A stretch of 64,000 nt of DNA from NCBI GenBank assembly GCA_036785705.1, contig JAWUZG010000177.1, forward strand, positions 434,001 through 498,000. The letters run 5' to 3'. Made by a program: the position numbers and the translations under genes. This DNA comes from Acanthornis magna (Eukaryota > Chordata > Aves > Passeriformes > Acanthizidae). How positions within the stretch are numbered: the stretch's first letter is position 1; the number at the start of each line of letters is the position of its first letter. Below are positions 22,310-31,790 of the stretch, piece by piece. The notes beneath the pieces are model-generated. The model did no database searches and was not told where the DNA came from. It saw only the letters and a program-made list of their open reading frames with translations.

Positions 22310-22845
22310 GACTGCAGAAATGTGGGGTCTGCAGAAATGTGGGACTGCAGAAATGTGGGGACTGCAGAAATGTGGGGATTGCAGACATGTGGGGATTGCA
22401 GACATGTGGGACTGCAGAAATGTGGGACTGAAGTGGGAGTGGAGAAATGTGGGACTGCAGAAATATGGGGACTGCAGAAATGTGGGACTGCAGAAATGTG
22501 GGACTGCAGTGGGGACTGCAGAAATGTGGGACTGCAGAAATGTGGGACTGCAGAAATGTGGAACTGCAGAAATGTGGGACTGCAGTGATGTGGGACTGCA
22601 GAAATGTGGGACTGCAGATATATGGGGACTGCAGAAATGTGGGACTGCAGAAATGTGGGGACTGCAGAAATGTGGGGACTGCAAAAATGTGGGACTGCAG
22701 AAATGTGGGACTACAGTGGGGACTGTAGAAATGTGGGACTGCAGAAATGTGGGGTCTGCAAAAATGTGGGACTGTAGAAATGTGGGGACTGCAGAAATGT
22801 GGGGTCTGCAAAAATGTGGGACTGTAGAAATGTGGGGATTGCAGG
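22310..22845. repeat. 16-17-bp minisatellite, about 30 copies
   Basis: Direct repeats of ACTGCAGAAATGTGGG with one or two Gs at the junction and occasional TGGGGACTGCAGTGGGGAC inserts. The variable G keeps shifting frame, so it does not encode one regular peptide. Confidence 0.96.
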
Positions 22846-22849
22846 TCCC

Positions 22850-24296
22850 CCATCCCTACAGCCCTGCTGCTGCTGCCAGCATTGGGCCAGAAAAAAGAGC
22901 TCCGATTTCGTTCCTTTTCCCCTCCATTCTCAGCAAAGAGAAGGGCACGAAATGCAAGCAGGTTAAAGAGAATTTCCCCGGCAATATTTCACACTGCCCC
23001 CGGTCCCTTCTTTCCTACTGAGGATTCCCAGGCTGAATATTGAGTAACCCGAGCTCCCAAACACCCCGGGAGGTGATGGATTGCTGCTGAATGCAGGCTG
23101 AAGTTTAAAGCCAACAATTACTTCTCTCCGAAGACTTTTCCCCCTCCAAAAACTGGGGGGCAGAACACCTCGGGGTTGTTTTTATGGACAATGCTGTCTC
23201 CTCCAGGGGAACTGGAATCTTGAAGGGATGCTGGGCTATGAATAGCTCTCATTTCTTGGTGGGGGGGGGGGAATTTCCCAGGGCCATGTTGGTGTTTTTT
23301 TGTGCAGGATCCTGCTCTGAGTGAAGGGATTCATCAGCACTTTTAAGGGGGATCGGAGCTGGAATGATTGAACCTCTGAGCAGAACCTCCATTTGAAAAT
23401 GAAGGAGTCCATGCCTTGGATCCTGAGCCTTCTCCTTCCTGCAGAGGCAGGAAATGAGGCTCCCCAGGGGCAGAAGGGATATTTGTAATCCCTTAAATCA
23501 TGCGGAGAATAACTTCTGGCTGCAGGGAGAGATCACCGAAGAACAAATCCAGGAAAAGGGCTGAACCTCTAGAACATCAGTTTGGTGGTTTTTTGCTCCT
23601 TTAATTTGTTAAATTGAAAGTGTGACGTCAAAGTGTGACATCACCTCCAAAAAATTAAATAATCATTGAAAAAAGGCAACTTTCCCCCTAATCCAACAAC
23701 ATCAAACACAGTTAATAAAAGGTCATCTCTGCCTGAGGATCTTGAACTTCCCACAGGCAACTTTTGGGTCTCTTGCCTGCCCTCAGCACCTCGTGGTGTT
23801 GAGCAGGGGATTGTTCCAGGCTGAGATCCAAGGAAAAAAACCACCACGTGATCCACAGGGCATCGGGGACAGCAGTGACAAACAGACATTGTGGGATTTT
23901 TAAACCAAGCTGGGCAAAGTTTAAAAAAGTTTGGACGCTGCTGGTTCTCACCTGCCGAGCTCAAGGGCAGAGCTGCTCAAGCATTTCAGCTTCTCCTACA
24001 AACCCCAGGTGTCCCAGGGAGGACTCAGTGACCACACAGCTCCAGGACAGTCCAACACCACTCCTCAATTCAGTTTGTCCAGGGCAAAACTCAGAAATAG
24101 GAGAGGAACACCCACAGAGGCCATTGTTGGTGGGTACATTCAATATTCCCATTAAATATTCCGTGCCCATGTGTTCTCTCCTCCTGCGCCCATGGAGTTT
24201 TCCAGCCTGGCAGAGTTATTTCCACCAGGAAACAGAGGCATGGAAAGGCTGAAGGATGCATTTGGAGATGCTCAAAATAGAAACCACATCCCCCGA
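22850..24296. other. Intergenic, no recognised gene
   Basis: Contains a G10 run at about 23262-23271. Nothing else recognised. Confidence 0.4.
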
Positions 24297-24492
24297 TCAC
24301 AGAATCAGTGGGGCTGGAGATCTCTGAGACCATCGAGTCCAAGCTGCGCCCAATCCCCACTTTGTCCCCAGCCCAGAGCTCTGAGTGCCACATCCAGGAA
24401 TTCCTTGGACACCTCCAGGGATGGGCACTCCAAACCTCCCTGGGCAGCTCCTTCCACTGCCTGACCACCCTTTCCATGAGGAAATTCCTCCT
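24297..24492 (-). mobile_element. CR1 LINE 3' end fragment, older subfamily
   Basis: Reverse-complement CR1 with ATCACAGAATCAGTGGGGCT, GACCATCGAGTCCAAGCTG and AGCTCCTTCCACTGCCTGAC. This tail differs from the young subfamily that dominates the window. Confidence 0.88.
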
Positions 24493-24611
24493 GATGGATG
24501 TCCTTGGCATCCCTTGGGTGGACCAAAATTCAAGTTCTGATTGGTTCAACAGGTGAAGCAACGAGGGTGAAATCACCTTCTGGAGCCCTTGTCTTGAGGC
24601 CCATCACCATA

Positions 24612-24694
24612 TTATGAATTTTGAATATCTGAATATTTGAATATTTGAATATTACAATATTTGAATATTTGAATATTAGAATATTCCATCATTT
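24612..24694. repeat. AT-rich 9-bp repeat (TGAATATTT-type)
   Basis: Eight or nine imperfect copies of TTGAATATT, low melting, ending at ATATTCCATC. Confidence 0.9.
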
Positions 24695-25178
24695 GGAATA
24701 TCCAAAACCACCCGGATGCAGCCCTTGAGGCCATGGTTTAGCGGCGCTGGTGCCGGGTTGATGGTTGGATTTGATGATCTCCAAGATCTCCTCCAACCTG
24801 ACCAATTCCACGACCTCCCCTTGAGCACAGAGTCCCCTGGGACCTACAGGAAGGCCACCAGGTCCCCAGGAGAGACCCCAGGCAGCAGGAGGAGCAGCAC
24901 AGCGAAGAGCAGGGGCTCCGTGGGAGCCCTGAGTCACCGAGGTCTGATGGCACACGGGTTTCGTTCCCTCGCAGGTTCCTTGGTAACAGCTTTGCTCAAA
25001 GCCCCCAAAGCGCCGCCACGTCAGAATAAAAACCTTTAATTTAAAGGAAAAAAAAAACACAAGAAGGCGAGACTCGGTGGTGATTCACAGCTTCCGAGGC
25101 TCCCTGAGGGCACACTTTTCACCCCAGGAGCACACGGAGTTCACTTGCGGAGCGAATGGTTCTGCCACAGGGCTGGAC

Positions 25179-25466
25179 TGTTGCTCTGATTTTCTGATAT
25201 TCGTGGAGGTTCGCAGAAGCTCGCAGGGAGGTCAGGCACTCAGCACACAAGATGGCGAAAAGAGGAACTTTATTTACAAGAACTTCTTTATATATTCATC
25301 AATAATCTAATAATTATCGGTCGACAGTTTTTCCACCCCCTATAATAATTGGTTACAACTCTGAAGTATCCAGTACCAAAACAAAGAGATTAGAAAGCAC
25401 AAGAATGCAACTTATCTCTATTCTCCACGAGAAAGAAGAGAAAGATTTTAAAACAGTGCAACTACA
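25179..25466 (-). mobile_element. Solo LTR of an endogenous retrovirus, copy 2
   Basis: 288 bp, same family and orientation as 5335-5621. Here both ends are canonical: plus-strand TGTTGCTCT to GCAACTACA, an imperfect inverted terminal repeat. The flanking hexamers CTGGAC (25173-25178) and TTGGAT (25467-25472) match at four positions and differ by two transitions, consistent with an aged 6-bp target duplication. The TATA box and the AATAAA signal on the minus strand are both retained. No viral coding sequence is attached. Confidence 0.88.
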
Positions 25467-25472
25467 TTGGAT

Positions 25473-26389
25473 GGCAGATCCCAGAGCACATTTCTCGGGA
25501 AAATCACCACTGCAGAGAGGCTGGAGTGGATCCTAACCAGCTCTTGCTTAACTGGAGGTGATTTAATACTCCTGGATGTCTCTCTCCAGCAGTTTCTCCC
25601 CAAAGTGCAGCAACAAAGAACTCAGGCACTCGTTTGCCAGAACATTCCCTCACCGCTCCTCTGAGACAAACTGGGACAGAGGCACAGGAGCTGGGAGATT
25701 TCCCTCCTATTTAATGCTAAAAAAAAGGGTTTTTCCTTCTAAATCAGTGCCATCTACCTGCTCCAGCCTCACTCGTGTCCCATTCCCAGCCCTTCACATT
25801 ATTCCCAAGAACAACACCAGGATCAACTTCCACAGCTTCAAACCACAAATCCACTCCTGCCCTGTTCCTTCCCCATGCTCCTGCAGCTGCAGCTGGGTCC
25901 TGCTCACAGACTTCTTGTGGAAAAGGTCATTTTTTCAGGCAAAAGCAGAGGTTTCCATTTGTCCATCCGATTCCAGGAGTGGGAATTTCAGCACAAACAG
26001 GGATCAGAGCCCTTTCCCTGCCCACAAGCACTCCCTGGCCATCAGCAGCAAACTCCTCTAAAACACATCAGGCGCTGCTGTTTCAAGGCAGCTCTGGGAT
26101 ACAGATTTCTTGTTTGCTTGCTTTTCACCAAGAGTCAGATTAGAAGACATTCAAGCTGACTTTGACCTTTTCAAAACAGCCCGAGTGTTAATAATATTAA
26201 AACTGAGAGGGGGAAAAAAAACCTCTCACTACCTGACATAGGAAATAGGAGAGTAAATTCTCACGCTTAGCAAAAATGTTTCCTATGAATGGACTTTAAT
26301 CTCCTTACTCCTCCTGTACCTCACCCACTGAACCCTTTGCAGATCTGATCCCTCTGCCACAATCAAACTTGGGAACAACGTGGCAAGGA
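25473..26389. other. Intergenic, no recognised gene
   Basis: A 161-codon plus frame (25576-26061) and overlapping frames have no domain I recognise. Confidence 0.35.
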
Positions 26390-26609
26390 GCTGAAGGAAC
26401 TCGTGAATTTCTGGATATCAGTTTTATGGAATAGTGGACTCCAGCTGAAGGAATTTGTGAATTTCTGGATATCAGTTTTTATGGAATAGTGGACTCCAGC
26501 TGAAGAAACTTGTGAATTTCTGGATATTAGTTTCTATGGAATAGTGGACTCCAGCTGAAGGAACTCGTGAATTTTGGATTATCAGTTTTTATGGAATAGC
26601 GGACGCCAG
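26390..26609. repeat. 55-bp tandem repeat, 4 copies
   Basis: Units begin GCTGAAGGAACTCGTGAATT and end ATGGAATAGTGGACTCCA, at 26390, 26444, 26499 and 26554. Divergence is low, with single-base and 1-bp length changes. Confidence 0.95.
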
Positions 26610-26916
26610 TCCGTGCCAAGTCCCTCCCAGCCCTGCTATTTCTGTACCAGCAACAGATGAACATGAGGAAGAACCTGCTTAGCTTGCAGTTTGTTGGGAA
26701 TTCGATCCACTTCCTGCAGCTCCAAGGCCACCTCCTCAATGAGCACTGCAGTTTGATCCTCGTTTTGGAATCACAGGGACAGCTGCAGTGCCCTGTCCAC
26801 CCCCAGGGCTTGTCAAGGAAGGAGGAATGGTTTAGGGTGGCCAGAAAATGCCTGTGGTTTCACATGACAAAGGCAGGAAAAGCTCCCCTCCGGGTGCTGA
26901 CCTGCAGCCCAAACTG

Positions 26917-27051
26917 GAAATGGCTCCAAGGCCAGGTTGGATGGAGCTTGGGGCAGTCTGGGGCAGTGGAAGGTGTCCCTGCCACGGAAGGAGGTTGGGA
27001 TGAGATGATCTCGAAGGTCCCTTCCCACCCAAACCATTCTGGGATCCCATG
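26917..27051 (+). mobile_element. CR1 LINE 3' end fragment
   Basis: AAGGCCAGGTTGGATGGAGC, GGGGCAGTGGAAGGTGTCCC and the terminal CCCAAACCATTCTGGGATCC are intact. Confidence 0.94.
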
Positions 27052-27872
27052 AGATGCCTGAGCTGACCCAGCAAAGCAGCCCAGGGTGAAGGGATCCAAT
27101 GCAAGGAGAGGATCAACCTCAGCAATGCCATGGGGACAGTTCCAAACAGCTCCCCAGGAAGTGTCCCCACCCTAAAGGTGTCCCCAGCAGTCCTAAGGAA
27201 ATATAAAATATCGTAATAAACACACCCCTGCTGGGTGATCTGCCTTCAGTCCTCCCCTGGCTATGGCACAAGCACTTCGGGGTGCCATCACATGGTGGCC
27301 CAAAAGTTTTTGGGCACAGGACCTCTGCCAAGCTGGGTTTTTAGGGTTATTTTCCCTCCCAACCATTCCATTTTCACCAGCATCAGCCACAGCGTCCCAT
27401 GCAGGGGGTGAAGGGTTAACCTCAGGGGGGGCTGCAGCCTGAAACTCAAGGTGCTCCCTCCAGCACTTCCCAGCAGTTATTGGCTTGAGAGAGAATCAAA
27501 CTAATTACCTTAGTAATTACCAAACTAATTACCTCTCTAATTACCCAGTGTCTTTGTTCACATGGAGCTGACATTCTTGCAGAGGAGCCCTGGCTCAGTG
27601 CCCCTCATTCCGGGGAATTTTGATGCCTCTCTCAGTGACTTGAAGTCCCCGGTCCCGCTCAGCCTGGCCAAGCTCAGGTGCTCTCCCTGCTCCCTGTCCC
27701 CAAATGCTGCTCCAGTCCTTGGCTGCTCAGCTGATCACCAAACTGAAGGTGGCCTTGCCCTCAGGGCCTGTGTGACACTTCTGAGAGCAGCCAGGGAGGT
27801 GACAGATCCAACCCAGAGCTGAGACCACAGGGTGCTCACCCAGCAAACCCCACCAGGAGCATCCCTGCCAAT

Positions 27873-28236
27873 TCCTCACCTCCCAGTGTCCTTCACCTCC
27901 CCAGTGTCCCTCACCTCCCAATGTCCCTCACCTCTCCAGTGTCCCTCACCTCCCCAATGTCCCTCACCTCCCCAGCGTACCTCACCTCCCAGTGTCCCTC
28001 ACCTCCCCAGTGTCCCTCACCTCCCCAGTGTCCCTCACCTCCCCAGTGTCCCTCACCTCCCAATGTCCCTCACCTCCCCAGTGTCCCTCACCTCCCAATG
28101 TCCCTCACCTCCCCAGCGTACCTCACCTCCCAGTGTCCCTCACCTCCCAATGTCCCTCACCTCCCAATGTCCCTCACCTCCTCAGTGTCCTTCACCTCCT
28201 AATGTCCCTCACCTCCCCAATGTCCCTCACCTCCTC
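27873..28236. repeat. 18-bp minisatellite, about 20 copies
   Basis: CTCACCTCCCCAGTGTCC units, with 17-bp variants (CTCCCAATGTCC) and GCGTACC variants that recur in a longer pattern. The strand is strongly C/T rich. Confidence 0.96.
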
Positions 28237-28239
28237 ACC

Positions 28240-28515
28240 ATGGACAGTTCTAAAGCCCACACCATGGACAGTTCTAATGTCCACACAATGGACAGATTTA
28301 AAGCCCACACCATGGACAGCTCTAAAGCCCATACCATGGACAGTTCTAAAATCCACACCATGGACAGCTCCAAAATCCACCCCATGGACAGTTCCAAAAT
28401 CCACCCCATGGACAGTTCTAAAATCCACACCATGGACAGTTCTAAAATCCACACCATGGACAGCTCCAAAATCCACACCATGGACAGCCCTAAAGCCCAC
28501 ACCAGGACAGCTCTG
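28240..28515. repeat. 24-bp tandem repeat, 11-12 copies
   Basis: ATGGACAGTTCTAAAATCCA units recur exactly every 24 bp from 28240 to 28480, then one degenerate copy. A plus frame reads Met-Asp-Ser-Ser-Lys-Ile-His-Thr repeats and continues openly from the 18-bp array. No start context, splice site or family suggests a gene. Confidence 0.97.
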
Positions 28516-28519
28516 AAGT

Positions 28520-29405
28520 CCTCCCCCTGCTTGCTGCCACCAGCCTCCCCCAGCCCAAGGCACACAGGCTGCAGATGCCACCACTGATGCCACAGAAGAT
28601 GTTTAAAGAACACAACACCTCAAACACAGTTGGAACAAAGCAGGCAAGACTGACTCCCATTGCTCAAGGCTGTCAGGATGGGAAACCAATAAACATTTGG
28701 CAGTAACAGAGACCTTCCTTCCCGACACAGCTCTTCCCCTGATTTTACAGCATCATCTGGCCTGAAAAACGTCTGCTTTTCCTCTATGCTGCGTTTTGCT
28801 GCCAATTCTGAGTCTGGCAAGGCTGGATCTGCCAACTTCTTGGCTCTCTGTTACAAAAGAGAACATTGCAGAGAAGGATTTGTGAGTTAGCTGATTTGTA
28901 AACACTACAGCGAGGCACCATGTAAACACAGTGCTTTTGTCCCGTTATTTCTCCCCAGCAGTTCACCTGGCACCTGATGTTGAACTCCAGGATCCTCCCC
29001 TCCCACCAACACTGCAGTTGCTTGGCATGTGAAAAAAAAAAACCAACCCAGCTTCTTTGGGTAGCGTAATAAAAAAATAATCCTTAATTAAACAGTACTC
29101 ACAAAGCATCTTGATAATTAGGGAAGTCACTGGTAGTATTTTGCATGAATAATAAATGAGATCCACAGGTGCACTCGCAGTTGTTCAGGAGGACGAGGTT
29201 CAAGCACAGCCAATTAGAGGGGGAGAACAGGTAAATAAACAGCAGAAGGCTGCTCATTTGACATCATTACTTTCACTAGTGTGGGGAACCCTTCTAAGAT
29301 GGCTTGGGACAAGGGATGTGGCAGTTGTACCTGAATGAAAAGAATTAAAGGACACTGGGAGCTTGCACAAAGCTGGTTTGGAGATTTTGGGAGGTTCTGC
29401 CCTTT
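28520..29405. other. Intergenic, no recognised feature
   Basis: AT-rich toward 29030-29160. No exon or repeat family recognised. Confidence 0.4.
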
Positions 29406-29556
29406 CATGGGATCCCAGAATGGTTTGGGTTGGGAGGGAGCTTCAAGACCATCTCATTCCATCCCTGCCATGGGCAGGGACACCTTCCACTGTCCCAGGT
29501 TGCTCCAAGCCCTGCCCAGCCTGGCCTGGGACAGTTCCAGGGATGGAGAGCCCAAA
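29406..29556 (-). mobile_element. CR1 LINE 3' end fragment
   Basis: Reverse-complement tail: GATCCCAGAATGGTTTGGGT, CCATGGGCAGGGACACCTTC and GTTGCTCCAAGCCCTGCCCA. It is the last repeat before the CHCHD3 3' end. Confidence 0.94.
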
Positions 29557-29844
29557 ACCTCTGCAGGCAACGAGAGCTTGAGGCGCTCCATTCACAAGGA
29601 TTTTGCAGGAAGGGAAGTGGTGGTGGATAAATCACAACACTCCCATCACGTGGGATCCTTTTAGGTGGCTGTGATGGAAAACAGCTCAATCCAAGCCCCG
29701 TTCCTGCCACCAGGGCTGGTTATGCATAAAAGTCTGTGCTTGAAAGCTTCAGCAACAACATCTGCTGGGAGAGCGTGATTGACACAGCAGAGGGAACACC
29801 ATCCGCCCCCGAGGAGTGGGAAGGGAGACAGACTGCAGCATCAA

Positions 29845-30502
29845 TCTTGTGCATAAAATAGATTTATTGTTGGTACAGAGCGAGGCATTTTCGTCAGGAC
29901 TTGATATGAGCGAGGAGCACAACAGAACCATCCCACGTGAATAAAGGCCATGGCACCCCCCAAGCGCTGGATCATGAACATCATTCCAGCAGAAGGCCTG
30001 CAGGGAGACACGTCATTAAGTCAGGGAATTTGGGAAATAAGTTAAAGCACAATTTACAATTCTACACCGCAAGGAGAACTCTGACACAGCACCGGGGGCT
30101 GCTCCCATGGAACGGCCGCGTCCCGGTACTCCAAGGGTTACATCCCTGCGCCTCTGACAGACATTTCTGAGGAGATTCTACAGTGAAATAGCAGCATTTG
30201 AAGGATATTTCCCCTCTCTGAGGTCAGCCAAAGGTTCTTTTCTTTTCCTTCCTTCAATCACCAATAAGTGGGCTTTGATAAGGCGGAACAGTGGCCTCGG
30301 ACGGGCGAGCTCTGATGGAATAAGATCCAGGTCTCGGCTTTTCGAGCGGTCACGCTGATTGAGCCGTGATGATGCTGCTCTTCAAATGGCTCTTCCACTT
30401 CTTCTCTTTATTGGGCTGCCCTGCAGGATCATTCTTGGGGAGAAAAAAAAGCTCTTCTGCTGAAATTAGTTGATGGTCTTGTGCTTGATTTGGACGATGC
30501 CT
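29845..30502 (-). other. CHCHD3: CHCHD3 3' untranslated region
   Basis: About 660 nt from the stop codon to the poly(A) signal on the minus strand. I see no intervening repeat family, unlike the flanking sequence, which fits a transcribed and partly constrained region. The 3' boundary is inferred from the signal at 29863-29868 plus the usual 15-25 nt to cleavage. Earlier or later cleavage cannot be excluded. Confidence 0.7.
29863..29868 (-). promoter_or_regulatory. Poly(A) signal AATAAA of CHCHD3
   Basis: Minus-strand AATAAA followed about 15 nt later by a TATGCACA candidate cleavage context, then a GT-rich element (CAGTCTGTCTCC). It is the first canonical hexamer I find downstream of the stop codon with such an arrangement. 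Confidence 0.7.
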
Positions 30503-30526
30503 TTATCCTCCTCTCCCAAGCATTCT
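30503..30526 (-). CDS. CHCHD3: CHCHD3 (MIC19) last coding exon
   Basis: Eight codons on the minus strand: AGA ATG CTT GGG AGA GGA GGA TAA, giving Arg-Met-Leu-Gly-Arg-Gly-Gly-stop. Joined in phase 0 to the exon at 35541-35676 it yields HAKQ-RMLGRGG, which aligns with the mammalian CHCHD3 C-terminus, also a short Met-Leu...Gly-Gly tail after HAKQ. It is preceded by a long pyrimidine tract (complement of 30531-30575) and a tandem acceptor TTTTTGCAGCAG. The first AG would add one glutamine and the second gives the length used here. The exon is too short for ORF finding; it was located from the family's known C-terminus. The identity of the paralogue is clear, because CHCHD6 ends differently. Confidence 0.88.
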   Translation of the reverse strand, partial: RMLGRGG

Positions 30527-31009
30527 CTGCTGCAAAAACGATCAGAGGGGAGGGAGGGAGAGAGGGAGAAACACATATTTCAGTAACTCTGAGTTATTCC
30601 AGACACTCCTTGAAGTTTGGCTGCAATTCCTTCCTAGGACTTGCAATTCTAAAAATAAAAATAGAGAACAATAGACATTGTTGATAAACACATCATGACA
30701 GAGACAAGTCACAGAGGCAGAAGGAACTCAACAGGGCAGTGGTTTGGAGGCCTGAAGAGCCTCAGTAATGATCCATTTTCATCCCCCTTCATGCCATCAT
30801 GGCTTTAGTGCCATGGCTATTACAGGAAATTAAAACATCTGACCTTACGATAAGATAAATCCCATTCCCAGCAATTACACTCTTGAGGAGTGATATCCTG
30901 AAAACATCCAGCACTGAGTATCTCCCTCCCCTGGCTCCTTCCTGGGCTCTGGTTCAGAATCCAAACCCCAATGGTCTGACTGTGTTGCACTGATCTTGGG
31001 CTTCGTTAC

Positions 31010-31075
31010 AGAACCACAGAGCATGGGAATGGTCTGGGTTGGAAAGGACCTTAAAAATAATTTCATTCCTTTCTC
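31010..31075 (-). mobile_element. CR1 3' end, short minus-strand arm
   Basis: ACAGAGCATGGGAATGGTCT and GGGTTGGAAAGGACCTTAAA form the reverse complement of a CR1 terminus. It faces the plus-strand terminus at 31085-31213. Confidence 0.85.
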
Positions 31076-31084
31076 TAGACCATG

Positions 31085-31213
31085 TTTCCTGTCCCTGGAA
31101 ATGTTCCAAGACAGGCTGGACAGGGTTTGGAGCAGCCTGGGACAGTGGAAGGTGTCCCCACCCATGGCAGAGGTTGGAATGAGATGATCTTTAAGGTCCT
31201 TTCAAAGCCAAAC
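31085..31213 (+). mobile_element. CR1 3' end, plus-strand arm
   Basis: GACAGGCTGGACAGGGTTTG, AGCAGCCTGGGACAGTGGAA and ATGAGATGATCTTTAAGGTC run into a diverged terminus. Confidence 0.9.
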
Positions 31214-31567
31214 CTTTGTTCTTGCCTGCAAAATCCATAAAACAAATAAGGAGTAATTGTGAGTCTCTTTGCAAGAAATAGTAGGAAGGGATTTGATAGT
31301 TTTGAGGCTTTCTGTCAGGAACAAACCCAAATTTAAACCCTGAAATCTTACAGGTGACCTCCAAACAGCTGATTCAGCTGTCTGAGCAACACTGCACCTC
31401 TTGGAAGTCTGGACTGCATTGTCACAGTCATGGAAATCAGGGAAAATTAACAATAAAGGCAATTAAAACCACGCCAGGTTTGGCTTCAACCAAATTCTCA
31501 CATTATTCCTACAAATAACCCAGTAAACTCTGCTATTCCATCCAGTTCCTGCAAGGGCAAAGAGCTG

Positions 31568-31790
31568 CACTTAGATTGGATTTTAGGAAAAATGTCTTTC
31601 CCAAAAGGATTGTCCAGCCTGGCACAGCTGCCCAGGGCAGGGTGGAGTCCCCTGGAGGGATTTCAGAGCCCTGTGGATGTGGCACTTGGGGACATGGGGC
31701 AGGGGTGGCCTTGGCAGTGCTGGGGATGGTTGAACTTGATAATCTCAGAGGTGTTTTCCAAGATTTACAATTCCAAGATTCCCCCAAGGA
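31568..31790 (+). mobile_element. CR1 LINE 3' end, older subfamily
   Basis: Carries the block order TTAGGAAAAATGTCTTTCCC, GGGTGGAGTCCCCTGGAGGG, ATGTGGCACTTGGGGACATG, TTGGCAGTGCTGGGGATGGT and GAACTTGATAATCTCAGAGG typical of an older CR1 subfamily. Confidence 0.9.

Noticed and set aside
5335..25466. One 20-kb provirus bounded by the two LTRs
   Set aside because: Each LTR has its own flanking duplication, and no gag, pol or env-like sequence lies between them.
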